From NCBI GenBank assembly GCA_014860355.1, contig JACZJV010000045.1, positions 1 through 43,248 of the forward strand: 43,248 nt of DNA, given 5' to 3'. The translations under genes and the position numbers were made by a program. The notes beneath the pieces were generated by a model. That model saw only the letters and a program-made list of their open reading frames with translations, had not been told where the DNA came from and did no database searches. Shown here piece by piece: positions 18,768-28,100 of the stretch. This DNA is from Burkholderiales bacterium. GTDB lineage: Bacteria; Pseudomonadota; Gammaproteobacteria; Burkholderiales; SG8-39. Each line of letters starts with the position of its first letter. The first letter of the stretch is position 1.

Positions 18768-19292
18768 TCATCTAAAGGACTCCCGTACCACGGAGGAGGC
18801 CACGTGTGCGTCGTCCAAAATGACGGCTGACACCTTTATGGGAGCGGTCGCAGGGCCACGAACACCAAATTTGCTTCGTCCGTTAAACAACGCCTTGTAG
18901 GTGGCGATCATAATCGCCTTCCCGTTCAAGAAAGCATCATCCAATGGCTTGCCAGTCTGATATGGGACTGCCGCGATCCCAAGTGCCTTGGCTTTTACCA
19001 GTGCTTGATTCACAAGCTGGCGCGTCGGCGCAAGGTAGAGGACCGGTTCATTGGTTTCGTAAACGGTGGACTGCGCCATAATTAGTCCGACAAGCGTCTT
19101 TCCGCCACCAGTGTGCAGCTTGAGCACGACGTCGCGCTCCTTGCGACGCTGGAACCACGATTCCAGTACCTCGGCCTGGCTCGTGTATAGATCGTTGATA
19201 CCGGGTGGTTTTGGCAGCCGACGGAAGATCTCCAACGGCTCGATTGGCGTCGTCTTCTTCTTTTGGGTCCTGAGTTTGGCAAAGTCAACCAC
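18768..19292 (-). pseudogene. DEAD/DEAH-box helicase, truncated after motif II
   Basis: The 174 codons encode the first RecA-like half of a superfamily 2 helicase: HTGGGKT (Walker A), YLAPTRQLVNQ (motif Ia) and ILDDAH (motif II). The frame stops 12 residues after motif II, so motifs III-VI and the second RecA-like domain are missing and the product cannot be an active helicase. The start is the GTG at 19292, preceded by AGGAGG. The gene points away from the MADS operon. An intact relative was probably part of a different defence locus that was cut off here. Confidence 0.75.
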
Positions 19293-19370
19293 CGCGCTCC
19301 CTCCTAGGTCTGTTCGTTCGCCTAACCGCCGGAGCAAGATCACGCAGCTCACCGTGATCGTCAGCTTCTA

Positions 19371-19589
19371 CTACGGCAGGATGTTACCGACAGTTATCGT
19401 GAAAACTCGCGGCTCGATCACTTCGAGCATCACACCGGTGATGCCGGAGGCGAAAGCACCTTCGTGGTTCTTCTTGGCAGCTTTCCGTCCGACGACGACT
19501 GAATTAAGTACCCGCCCACCGATTTCGACCTGTAGCTGGAAGGCGCCACCGAATCCTATACAACCCCGCTTAACCCCAATATACTCCAA
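19371..19589 (-). CDS. Hypothetical small protein, doubtful
   Basis: A 72-residue frame starting at a TTG with GGAG nine bases upstream. The sequence alternates hydrophobic and polar residues (FQLQVEIGGRVLN, VMLEVIEPRVFTITV), suggesting beta strands, and ends 78 bases before the helicase fragment on the same strand. No family is recognised. It overlaps the region expected to hold the mad operon promoter, so it could be spurious. Confidence 0.28.
   Translation of the reverse strand: MEYIGVKRGCIGFGGAFQLQVEIGGRVLNSVVVGRKAAKKNHEGAFASGITGVMLEVIEPRVFTITVGNILP
19580..19585 (+). promoter_or_regulatory. Candidate -10 element for the mad operon
   Basis: TATACT lies 39 bases before the mad1 ATG; the -35 at 17-base spacing (TATACA) is poor. 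Mad1 is an HTH protein and may act here, but I see no clear operator palindrome. Confidence 0.3.
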
Positions 19590-19623
19590 TCAAACCAACT
19601 CCACGCAGGAGCGCAGACCGCAA

Positions 19624-19839
19624 ATGAATGACCGTTGGATGTCGGTCGACGAGATTGCCGAATACCTGGGTGTCAGCAAGGACACCGTATATACCTGGGT
19701 GAGCTCTAAGGGCATGCCCGGCCACAAGGTGGGTCGGTTTTGGAAATTCAAAAAGGATGACGTGGATGCCTGGGTACGCGCAGGCGGAGCCGCGTCTGCG
19801 TCCGACGACCTCAATGAGATGGAACAAAGGCATGGTTAA
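19624..19839 (+). CDS. mad1: MADS MAD1: helix-turn-helix (excisionase-like) protein
   Basis: A 71-residue MerR/excisionase-type HTH protein. The core WMSVDEIAEYLGVSKDTVY is followed by the wing GHKVGRFWKF and KDDVDAWVR, the standard HTH_17 layout. In the MADS locus the first gene is a protein of this type; a role as autoregulator of the operon is the natural inference. The ATG at 19624 has AGGAG 12 bases upstream. Its end overlaps the start of the methyltransferase by eight bases, which supports coupled expression. Confidence 0.85.
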   Translation: MNDRWMSVDEIAEYLGVSKDTVYTWVSSKGMPGHKVGRFWKFKKDDVDAWVRAGGAASASDDLNEMEQRHG

Positions 19840-21880
19840 GAAGAAAACACAGTCCCGTGTGCCCAAGAAAGATGACGTGACCGAAACGGAAGGTAATGCG
19901 TCTACAGACAGCACGATCGCAATCGAGGACGGCAGCATCCTTGACTACATCACGGACCGCCCTGTTCCAGAAACAGACAAAGAGCGCGTCCGTCAACGTA
20001 TTGCTCGGGCGTTATTCCACGAATATGGCGTGTCCGTGGACGACATGTTGCCCGATTTCAAGCTGCGAATTGATGGCCGGTTGAAAAAGCTGGACCTCGT
20101 CATCTTTGAACCTGGTGCACCGAAAGATGCCGAGCATGTCCGGCGCGTCGTGGTCTGCGAGAAGGAACCGACTAACAGCCGAAAGAGTGCTTACAAAATG
20201 CGGTCACCGGAAGAGGCGGAGAAAGAATTCAGCCTCTTGAAAGCGGCGATGGTGGAAGCGCCGCACTGCAAATACGGGCTTTGGACCAATGGACTGGATT
20301 TTTTCTTCTTCGAAAAAGAGGTTACCCGGTTCGATGTGAAATTTAAGTCGCTTGGTGACTGGCCACAGGCAGACGAAACCATCGGTACGCGCGATGTTGG
20401 CTCACTGGCCAAGATGCGCAGGGCTGAACCGGAGATGCTTCGTACCGCGTTTCGTCGTTGTCACAATTTCATCCACGGCAATGAGGGAATGTCCAAGGAT
20501 GCAGCCTTCTGGCAGTTTCTATACCTCATCTTCTGCAAAATGTACGACGAGCGGCAATCCAGTGATCATCGCCGGTTTTGGGCGGGTCCAACAGAGCAAT
20601 TCGAAGAGGTTGGGCGAAGAGAGATCAAGAAGCGCATTACGGCCCTCTTCGAAGATGTGAAGAAGAAGTACAAAGCCATCTTTACAGGCAAAGAAGAGAT
20701 TAGCCTCTCCGATCGCGCACTCTCTTTCATGGTGTCCGAGCTTGCGAAGTACGACTTCGGTAGGTCAGACGTCGATGCCAAAGGGGCGGCATATCAGGAG
20801 ATCGTCGGTACTAACCTGCGTGGTGATCGCGGGCAGTACTTCACTCCCCGGGGCGCCATCAAATTGATGGTGAAGATGCTCGATCCGAAGCCGGACGAGC
20901 GGGTGCTCGACCCCGCCTGCGGAACCGGGGGTTTTCTGGTTGCAACGGTCGCTCATATACTCGCCAAGTACAAGGCGGACATGCCGTCCGAAGGCGAGGA
21001 GACTGCCGACAGTCTGGTGGCGGGCAACTATGTCCGAGAGTTCGTCGAGGCGAATCTTTTTAGCGCCGATTTCGACCCAGCTCTGGTTCGCGCCACGACC
21101 ATGAACCTGATGATGGCAGCCGGATCGAAGGGCAATGTTTTCCATATGGATTCACTCACGTTTCCGGCAGGGCATCTAGACGGACTGAAAGAGGCAACAG
21201 AGAAGATTCCGCTTGGTTCCATCGACGTGTTAATGACAAATCCGCCGTTTGGATCCGACATCCCGATCACCGACCCGGCGATTCTCGGAAAGTATGAAAT
21301 CGCCCGAAAACCCCAAAAGCATGAGGGTGGAATTCCTCCAGAGGGCTATCAGTCTGCCGTAGCACCGGAGGTCCTGTTCATCCAGCGCGGCATTGAATGG
21401 CTGCGTCCTGGGGGGCGTATGGGCATCGTCCTTCCGGATGGCATTCTTGGCAACCCGGGGGATGAGTACATTCGTCGATGGATCCTGCGAAATTGTTGGG
21501 TGTTGGCAAGCATCGACCTGCCTGTAGAAACATTCATAGTCGAAGCAAACGTCAACATTCTCACAAGTCTGCTTTTCCTCAAGAAGAAGACTCGCGAGGA
21601 AATTCAAGCCGGCGATCTCGGCAGAAAGGTCGACTACCCCGTCTTCATGGCTGTCGCAGAGAAGGTGGGTTTCGACCGGCGCGGTGTGCCGCTCTACGAA
21701 CGGACTCCAGATGGAGAGGAGATTCTGAAAGAGTACACAGACACTGAGCGTATCCGCATCGGCGGAAAGTTGGTCGTTCGCACGCTTCATCGGAAGAAGA
21801 AGATCCTTGATGATGATTTGCCCAAGATTGCGGAGGCATATCGCGAGTTTCGGCAAAAACATCCGGAGCCAGGAGCATGA
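19832..21880 (+). CDS. mad2: MADS MAD2: N6-adenine DNA methyltransferase (HsdM-like) with HSDR_N-like N-terminus
   Basis: A 682-residue protein. The methyltransferase half has the SAM-binding motif DPACGTGG (360-367) and the catalytic NPPF (470-473) of type I gamma-class adenine methylases; FTPRGAIKLMV precedes them as in HsdM. The first 190 residues resemble the N-terminal domain of type I restriction subunits: KLDLVIF (Asp88), then VVVCEKEP, where the expected catalytic Glu of E-x-K appears to be Cys109, then the pattern YGLWTNG. With Mad5 supplying specificity it would methylate host DNA and mark self. The start at 19832 overlaps mad1; the stop overlaps mad3 as ATGA. Confidence 0.9.
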   Translation: MVKKKTQSRVPKKDDVTETEGNASTDSTIAIEDGSILDYITDRPVPETDKERVRQRIARALFHEYGVSVDDMLPDFKLRIDGRLKKLDLVIFEPGAPKDAEHVRRVVVCEKEPTNSRKSAYKMRSPEEAEKEFSLLKAAMVEAPHCKYGLWTNGLDFFFFEKEVTRFDVKFKSLGDWPQADETIGTRDVGSLAKMRRAEPEMLRTAFRRCHNFIHGNEGMSKDAAFWQFLYLIFCKMYDERQSSDHRRFWAGPTEQFEEVGRREIKKRITALFEDVKKKYKAIFTGKEEISLSDRALSFMVSELAKYDFGRSDVDAKGAAYQEIVGTNLRGDRGQYFTPRGAIKLMVKMLDPKPDERVLDPACGTGGFLVATVAHILAKYKADMPSEGEETADSLVAGNYVREFVEANLFSADFDPALVRATTMNLMMAAGSKGNVFHMDSLTFPAGHLDGLKEATEKIPLGSIDVLMTNPPFGSDIPITDPAILGKYEIARKPQKHEGGIPPEGYQSAVAPEVLFIQRGIEWLRPGGRMGIVLPDGILGNPGDEYIRRWILRNCWVLASIDLPVETFIVEANVNILTSLLFLKKKTREEIQAGDLGRKVDYPVFMAVAEKVGFDRRGVPLYERTPDGEEILKEYTDTERIRIGGKLVVRTLHRKKKILDDDLPKIAEAYREFRQKHPEPGA

Positions 21881-23154
21881 TCACCCGAATCGAGGCGACC
21901 CGTTATCGCTGCTTGGAGCTTCTCCAGACTGACCTTCAGGCATATGGGGTGCTGGTTGGCGCGAATGGCTCTGGCAAGTCCACTTTCATGGACATTCCCG
22001 GTCTTCTAGGGGACTGCCTTCAGCAGCAGGAGGTTGGGCAGGCTTTCACGACAAGGCTGCACGGCCGTCCGCCTCGCAGTTCAACCTTGAATGAATTGGT
22101 GTTCTGCAACCGTGGAAACGATTTTGTCCTCGCGATCGAGGCAGAGCTTCCTGAAGCAATCGTCAGCTCCTTATTGCCCTCGCAGTCCGGTCCTATTCAG
22201 AACAATGAGAATCGGTGGTTGAGGTATGTCCGATACGAAGTCAGGTTCGAGATTTTCAATGACCGACAGTTGATAATCGGAAATGAATTTCTCTTCTTGT
22301 TCGCCAAAACCAGCCAACCGAAACGTGGCAACGCTCGGCTTTACGGTGAGATTAGCCCACATCGCGACTGGCGCTTCATCATCGAGCGCCAGCGCGAAGG
22401 CGATGTCTCGTTTCGTCCCGAGGCGCAGCGGGGCAAGAAGGCACGCCCCTCGCGCGTCGATGGAAAAATGCTCGCTTTGCCTAAGATGCAATTCGAATCA
22501 TCGACGGAGTACCCGGCTGCGCGATGGTTCTATGAGCTCTTGACCAAGCAATGCGTGTTCTACCGACCGAATATCGATCTTTTGCAATCCGCGAGTCCGC
22601 CTGGTCTCTCGACCGACCTAATGGTGAACGCCGCGAATCTTCCTTGGTTAGTACTGGACCTCCAAAGCGACAAGGAGAAGTTCACGGCATGGGTTGAACA
22701 TGTCAAGACGGCCCTTCCTCAAGTAAGCGGAATTCGAGCAACGGAACGCGAAGAAGATCACCACGCATATCTCGCAGTTGCCTACAACGGCGGTTACGAA
22801 GTCACCTCATCCGGATTATCCGAGGGAACGCTGCGAGTTCTGGCTCTGACGATTCTCCCGTATTTGAACCGATGTCCTACGGTGATCATGACCGAAGAGC
22901 CGGAGACCGGTATCCATCCAAAAGCCGTCGAGACTGTCTTGCAGTCTCTGTCGTCCATTTATGGCTCTCAGGTAATTATCAGCTCTCACTCACCGGTAGT
23001 GCTCGCGGCAACCAAGCTGGATCAGATTCTGTGCGCCAGAATGGAGCCGAATGGAGCAGCCAATATCATTCCTGGTAACGAACACCCGCGGCTACTCGAG
23101 TGGCAGGGGGGGATAGATTTGGGGTCTCTATTTGCTGCAGGCATCATGGGATGA
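21877..23154 (+). CDS. mad3: MADS MAD3: AAA family ATPase (OLD/ABC-like)
   Basis: A 425-residue ABC-class ATPase of the AAA_21 type. Walker A GANGSGKS is at residues 28-35, the signature-like SGLSEGTLRVLAL and the Walker B VIMTEEPETGIHP lie near the C-terminus, followed by the switch SSHSPVVL. There is no fused TOPRIM domain, but the next gene may supply one. Related ATPases act as DNA- or phage-sensing modules in OLD, Gabija and similar systems. It overlaps mad2 and mad4 by four bases each. Confidence 0.88.
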   Translation: MITRIEATRYRCLELLQTDLQAYGVLVGANGSGKSTFMDIPGLLGDCLQQQEVGQAFTTRLHGRPPRSSTLNELVFCNRGNDFVLAIEAELPEAIVSSLLPSQSGPIQNNENRWLRYVRYEVRFEIFNDRQLIIGNEFLFLFAKTSQPKRGNARLYGEISPHRDWRFIIERQREGDVSFRPEAQRGKKARPSRVDGKMLALPKMQFESSTEYPAARWFYELLTKQCVFYRPNIDLLQSASPPGLSTDLMVNAANLPWLVLDLQSDKEKFTAWVEHVKTALPQVSGIRATEREEDHHAYLAVAYNGGYEVTSSGLSEGTLRVLALTILPYLNRCPTVIMTEEPETGIHPKAVETVLQSLSSIYGSQVIISSHSPVVLAATKLDQILCARMEPNGAANIIPGNEHPRLLEWQGGIDLGSLFAAGIMG

Positions 23155-23798
23155 GGGATCTCGTTGTATTCGTCGCCGACTCGACGATGGAAATTGTGTT
23201 TAATAGTTTCCTCAGTCGTGCGGACTACCACGAGCATTACAATCTGAATATCCGCCCCATCGCATTTAAATCATCCGAGGACCTCATCAGAGTTCCGGGA
23301 AACGACCCAGGCGTATATGGAAAAGGGCACGAGTGGGTCCGTGAACGTCTGGGCAAGCATAGGCACGCGGTTGTCGTATTCGATCGGGAGTTCGGAACAA
23401 ACCTCGACGCCGATACTCTCCGCGATGATCTAACCAACCGCATTCTTCAAACCGGTTGGGAAGCAGAACGATTCCGGGTGATTGTGATCGACCCGGAACT
23501 CGAAGCCTGGATGTGGCAGCGCAATCAGAAAGTTGCCACGCCGTTGGGGTTCGCGAGCGTTGAAGAGATGGTCAATTCAGTAATTGGTGCTGGATTGCCA
23601 TGGCCGAATGGACATGCCAAGCCTGCCCGACCGAAAGAAGCCTTGGAAGCGATCGCACGCAAGCGGCGAATTGGCTGGTCGGCGGCCATTCACCGATCGA
23701 TAACCACAAACGTTTCGCTTGTCGGTTGTCAGGATCCGACTTTTCTAGAGTTGCGCCAGGCACTTCAGTTGTGGTTCCCGCGAGGGGCACCGCAATGA
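23151..23798 (+). CDS. mad4: MADS MAD4: small protein with TOPRIM-like acidic pattern
   Basis: A 215-residue protein that starts at the ATG at 23151 inside the mad3 stop. Acidic residues fall as in TOPRIM/RloB-like or DUF4276-like proteins: Glu14 (STMEIVF), Asp78-x-Glu80 (VVVFDREFG) and the helix start PELEAWMW (Glu116, Glu118). The pairing of an ABC-type ATPase with a small TOPRIM-like partner mirrors RloA/RloB. This is inference from motifs; the published family name gives no function. Confidence 0.8.
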   Translation: MRDLVVFVADSTMEIVFNSFLSRADYHEHYNLNIRPIAFKSSEDLIRVPGNDPGVYGKGHEWVRERLGKHRHAVVVFDREFGTNLDADTLRDDLTNRILQTGWEAERFRVIVIDPELEAWMWQRNQKVATPLGFASVEEMVNSVIGAGLPWPNGHAKPARPKEALEAIARKRRIGWSAAIHRSITTNVSLVGCQDPTFLELRQALQLWFPRGAPQ

Positions 23799-25192
23799 AG
23801 ATCAAAGAGGTGCCGTTTTCATGGATTGAGCGTTGGGGTCACCGTCTAGATGTGGAGCCATTTGTGGGCGGTGCAGTTGAAACGCGCGTTCGTTTGGAGA
23901 ACGCTTCGTATCCCAAGAATCCGCTTCACAAAGTTACTGCTGGGCACAATGGCGGGATATATAACGGGCCGATGTTCCGTCGCAATTATGTCGATTCGCC
24001 AGAACATGGAGTGCCATTCCTGACCAGTGCCTCGATGCTTCGAGCGGACCTATCCAACGTCGGATTGTTACTGCGGAAGGACGCGGAAACACCAAAGCTG
24101 CGTTTCCTTCGGCTAACGCGAGGAACGACTCTAATCTCTTGCTCTGGCACGATCGGACGCACTGTCTACACCCGTCCTGACATGGAAGGAATGTGGGCCT
24201 CCCAGGACATTATGAAAGTCGTACCCAATCCAAGCGTCATTCCCTCAGGGTTTCTCTTTGCGTTCCTTTCGTGCAAGTTTGGAGTCCCGATGGTGACTAG
24301 TGGGACTTACGGCGCGATCATTCAGCATATTGAACCTGAACACATAGCTGACTTACCGGTCCCCCGTCTTGGACACAAACGTGAGGCGAAAATACACGAT
24401 CTTGTCGAAAGGGCCGCCGACGCGAGAGCTCTTGCCACTGAATTGTTCAGGCGCGCGCAACAGCAACTTGCCTCGGCATTAGGACTCTCACATCGGGGAG
24501 ATTCAAAGACAAGAGTGTGGTCCGAGACTAAGGCCAGTTGTCTATTCGATCGTCTTGACGCTTATTACTACTCAGACAAGTGCCTTAGTGCAAGACGAGC
24601 ATTCGACGTGGCGTCCGGTTGCCAATCGAGAGAGCTTCAATCGGTTGCGGATGTCTTCATCCCAGGTATTTTCAAGCGACTTTACGCGGACGATCCTCAA
24701 TTTGGCTACCCGTACATTACAGGGGTTGACGTTTTTCAGATCGTCCCGACATCGTCTCAATATCTCCAAAAGAAAGTCGCTGAGGTATATAGCCTCGTGG
24801 TGTCAAAAGGGATGATCCTTATCCAGGAGGCGGGCCAACTTGGAGGCCTCATTGGTCGTAGCGTACCGGTGGGTCGTCACCTAGATGGATTTGCAGTATC
24901 AAATAACATGATAAGGATTACCGCTCACCACGCTGAGGACATTGGTTACCTATTTGCGTTATTGTCCAGCGACTCGGGAATCACTTTGATTTCACGCGAA
25001 TCGGCAGGGTCTAGCATTCCGCACATAGATGCTAACCGGGTACGGAGGATAAGAATCCCCTGGGCCGCGAAGCCACTCAGGTTGGACTTGAACGCTCTCG
25101 TAATGCAGGCGAGGGATTTGAGAGACGACGCGTGCGAATATGAGAACGAAGCACGCCAACTTGTCGAGCGATTCATCGCGGATGCATCTTAA
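23795..25192 (+). CDS. mad5: MADS MAD5: restriction endonuclease subunit S-like specificity protein
   Basis: A 465-residue HsdS-type protein with two target-recognition domains (about 1-190 and 240-420) separated by conserved helices: the central LPVPRLGHKREAKIHDLVE followed by a long helix, and the C-terminal counterpart IRIPWAAKPLRLDLNALV followed by another. Each recognition domain would read half of a bipartite DNA site and direct the methylase Mad2. No HsdR motor subunit is encoded, so this is not a normal type I restriction system. The start at 23795 overlaps the mad4 stop; the stop shares one base with the mad6 start. Confidence 0.87.
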   Translation: MKIKEVPFSWIERWGHRLDVEPFVGGAVETRVRLENASYPKNPLHKVTAGHNGGIYNGPMFRRNYVDSPEHGVPFLTSASMLRADLSNVGLLLRKDAETPKLRFLRLTRGTTLISCSGTIGRTVYTRPDMEGMWASQDIMKVVPNPSVIPSGFLFAFLSCKFGVPMVTSGTYGAIIQHIEPEHIADLPVPRLGHKREAKIHDLVERAADARALATELFRRAQQQLASALGLSHRGDSKTRVWSETKASCLFDRLDAYYYSDKCLSARRAFDVASGCQSRELQSVADVFIPGIFKRLYADDPQFGYPYITGVDVFQIVPTSSQYLQKKVAEVYSLVVSKGMILIQEAGQLGGLIGRSVPVGRHLDGFAVSNNMIRITAHHAEDIGYLFALLSSDSGITLISRESAGSSIPHIDANRVRRIRIPWAAKPLRLDLNALVMQARDLRDDACEYENEARQLVERFIADAS

Positions 25193-28100
25193 TGGCCAAA
25201 ATCATCGCGATCGGTCAGCCCGTAAATGACGCCGAGCGTCTGGCAATCGCACACCTGCGCGATCATCTGCCAGACAGCTTTATCGTCCTCCACAATTTGG
25301 AGATTACCCGCGACGGAGACAAGTGGGAAATCGACCTTGCGGTTCTAGCGCCGCACGCGGTCTACCTGGTAGATGTAAAGGGGACACGGGGGGTAATCGA
25401 CGTCTATGGCCCTAAATGGTATCCGGAAGGCCGGACCCCTTACGCTTCACCGCTCCCCAAGCTGCGCAGCCACGCTCGCGCGCTGAAAGGAATCATCACC
25501 AGCAGTCAGCCCACCCGGCAAGACTTGCAAGGAATTTATGTCGACGCGGCAGTTGTACTGACAGCCCAAGACGCCTACTTGAGTGACCGCGACGGTCGTG
25601 ACGAAGGGAACGTCACTACTCTTAAGCATTCGGCAGCATTCTTCCAGAACACCGCTCGCATTCCCGGAAAGTATTCGAAGTCGATCGCGGTGTTGCATGC
25701 GATGGTGATCAAAGCCATTCAAGGGGTAGCCAAGCCTCGTTCAGGTCCATTGAGATTTGGCAACTGGGAGGTCCAAGAGCGTCTGGGCGGAACTGACGAC
25801 TACACCGAGTATCGGGCGTACAACACATTTGTAGGCGCACGTGCGGGAACTGCGCTGCTGCGCGTCTATCAGGCTGATCCGTATGCGCCGGCAGAAGATC
25901 GCGAGGCGCAAAGAAATCGGATCGCTACTGCATACCGCGCCTTGAGTCGACTTCCGGGGCACCCCAATATTGCTGGTGCGCGCGACTTTTTTCAAACCGA
26001 AGAGGGTGATCGTTACGTCCTCGTTACTGAGGACGTTTCCGGGCAGGCACTGCGGGTGCACCTTGAGCGCCCTGCGCTTGCGCTCACATTCGATCAGAAA
26101 TACCGCATCGCGCGAGAACTGCTCGACGCGTTGTCGCACGCCCATAGCCATGACGTGGTGCATCGCAACCTGAGCCCCGGAAGTCTACTGGTCGGATTAG
26201 ACGGCCGATTGCGCCTAATTGGATTTGATTTCGCAAGAGTCGGGATCGAGCGAAGCCATACCATCGCGCATGACATCGTCGATGAAGTCGAGCCGGCGTA
26301 TTGTGCGCCGGAAGCCTACCGCGAGCCGGGCAAAGCGAGCGCTGCCTCTGACGTGTTCAGCGCCGGGCTGATCCTTTACGAGCTTTTCGCTGGAGACAAA
26401 CCGTTTAACGGCGACCCAACTGTAGTCTTCGACCAGAACGGCGTCTTCCCGGTGAAGCCGTCGACTGCTGTGGCCGAGGCGCCAGCGGGATTCGACGAAT
26501 GGCTTCAACGGCTTTGTACTTTCGATCCTGTGGCGCGACTTACAGCGGCAGACGCTGAACGTGCTCTCGCCGCACTATTGGCGCCTCGGCATGAGCCCCG
26601 GGCGGAGGAGCTACTTGTTGCCGAGCCGGTAGCAAGCACGCCGGCGCCGGAAATCGATTACACGAATCTGGCTGCTGGCTTCGAACTGACTCACAAGTTC
26701 GTGGTGCAGAAGCGGTTGGGGCGGCCTGGCTCCTTTGGCGTTGTCTACAAAGTGATCGATACGTTAGGCGATGTGACGCGTGCCATAAAGCTTATCCTGC
26801 ACGACCGCCATTCGACCATCGAGCGATTGAAACGGGAGTACCAGCAACTCGTACGCATCCCCGAGCATCCGCATGTGGTGCGCGTACTTGATGCCGATGT
26901 GATTCCGGGCAACGGACCGCCGTTCATTCTGTTCGAATATGTTGAGGGCAGTGACGTCGGCGAAATGATCGAGCAGCACCTGCTCGCACCGGAAGACACG
27001 CTTGAGCTTGCCAAGCAGGTGACGGCCGGGCTAACGCACCTGCATCACCACGGCGTTTTCCATTTCGACATCAAACCGCGCAACCTGCTGTGGACGGACG
27101 TCGGTGCAAGGATCATCGACTTCAACGTTTCGGTCAAGGCGGGGGATCGCGAAGCGCGCGGTGGTGGCTCCCGTCGCTACCTTCCACCGGATTTCGATCC
27201 GGAGGTGATCCCGCAGAATGGAGAGCGGGCGGACCGAGACCTATATGCACTTGGATTAACTATCTATGAGGCTCTGACCGGGCGTTACCCGTGGGACGCG
27301 ACAGTTCCGCCGGTCGGGACACCTGCGCCAGATCCTCGGGAGCTTTCCGGCTTTGCCGACCTGGCGCCTGAGTTTGTCGAGATAGTCCTCAAGGCAATTG
27401 CACCAAAACGAGCGCAGCGTTATCCATCAGCTCTCGTGTTACAGGAGGCGCTTGATCAAGTGCGGGCTGCGCGCCGCCTTCTCCCGTCTGCAGTGTCACA
27501 CCCGAGCATTGTCCTTGCCGGAGCGGCGCCGAACACGAACCCCTACGTATCTCACCTGATCACGCTTTACAGTCAAAGCGGGAGAAGCAATTGCGGAACT
27601 CGCGGGCTCGATGCCCTGGGTGAGCACTCCTATGTGGACACGGCATTGGACCGCGAATTGGTACCAGCGGTCCTCGAGGGAGAGTTCCGGCTTGTTCTAA
27701 TTTCAGGGAACGCCGGAGACGGCAAGACGGCGTTCTTGCAGAAGCTTGAGCATCAAGCACAAGCATCCGGAGCAACGTTCGATCGATCCCTTCCCAACGG
27801 CTGTCAATTCTCCCTCCATGGACGCAATTACCTGCTCAACTACGACGGGAGCCAGGACGAAGGGGCGAAGAGCAACGACGAGGTTCTGCGGCAGTTCTTC
27901 GACCCGTTCTCTGGCGCATCGGAAAGGGATTGGAGTGCGCCGGAGAGTCGCCTCATAGCGATCAATGAAGGCCGGCTGGTAGACTTCTTGGCGGCGAATG
28001 CCGAACAGTTTCCCGCGTTGCGTTCTCTTGTATTGCGTGGCTTGTCTAGTGGCGAACCGGCGCACGGTGTCGCAGTGGTCAATCTGAATCTGCGCAGCGT

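Larger units (their letters stand above)
19293..19623. other. Divergent intergenic region upstream of the MADS operon
   Basis: A 331-base region between the minus-strand helicase fragment and mad1. It should contain the operon promoter. A TATACT hexamer at 19580-19585, 39 bases before mad1, is the best -10 candidate, with a weak TATACA at the -35 position. A possible 72-residue minus-strand reading frame lies inside. Confidence 0.45.
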
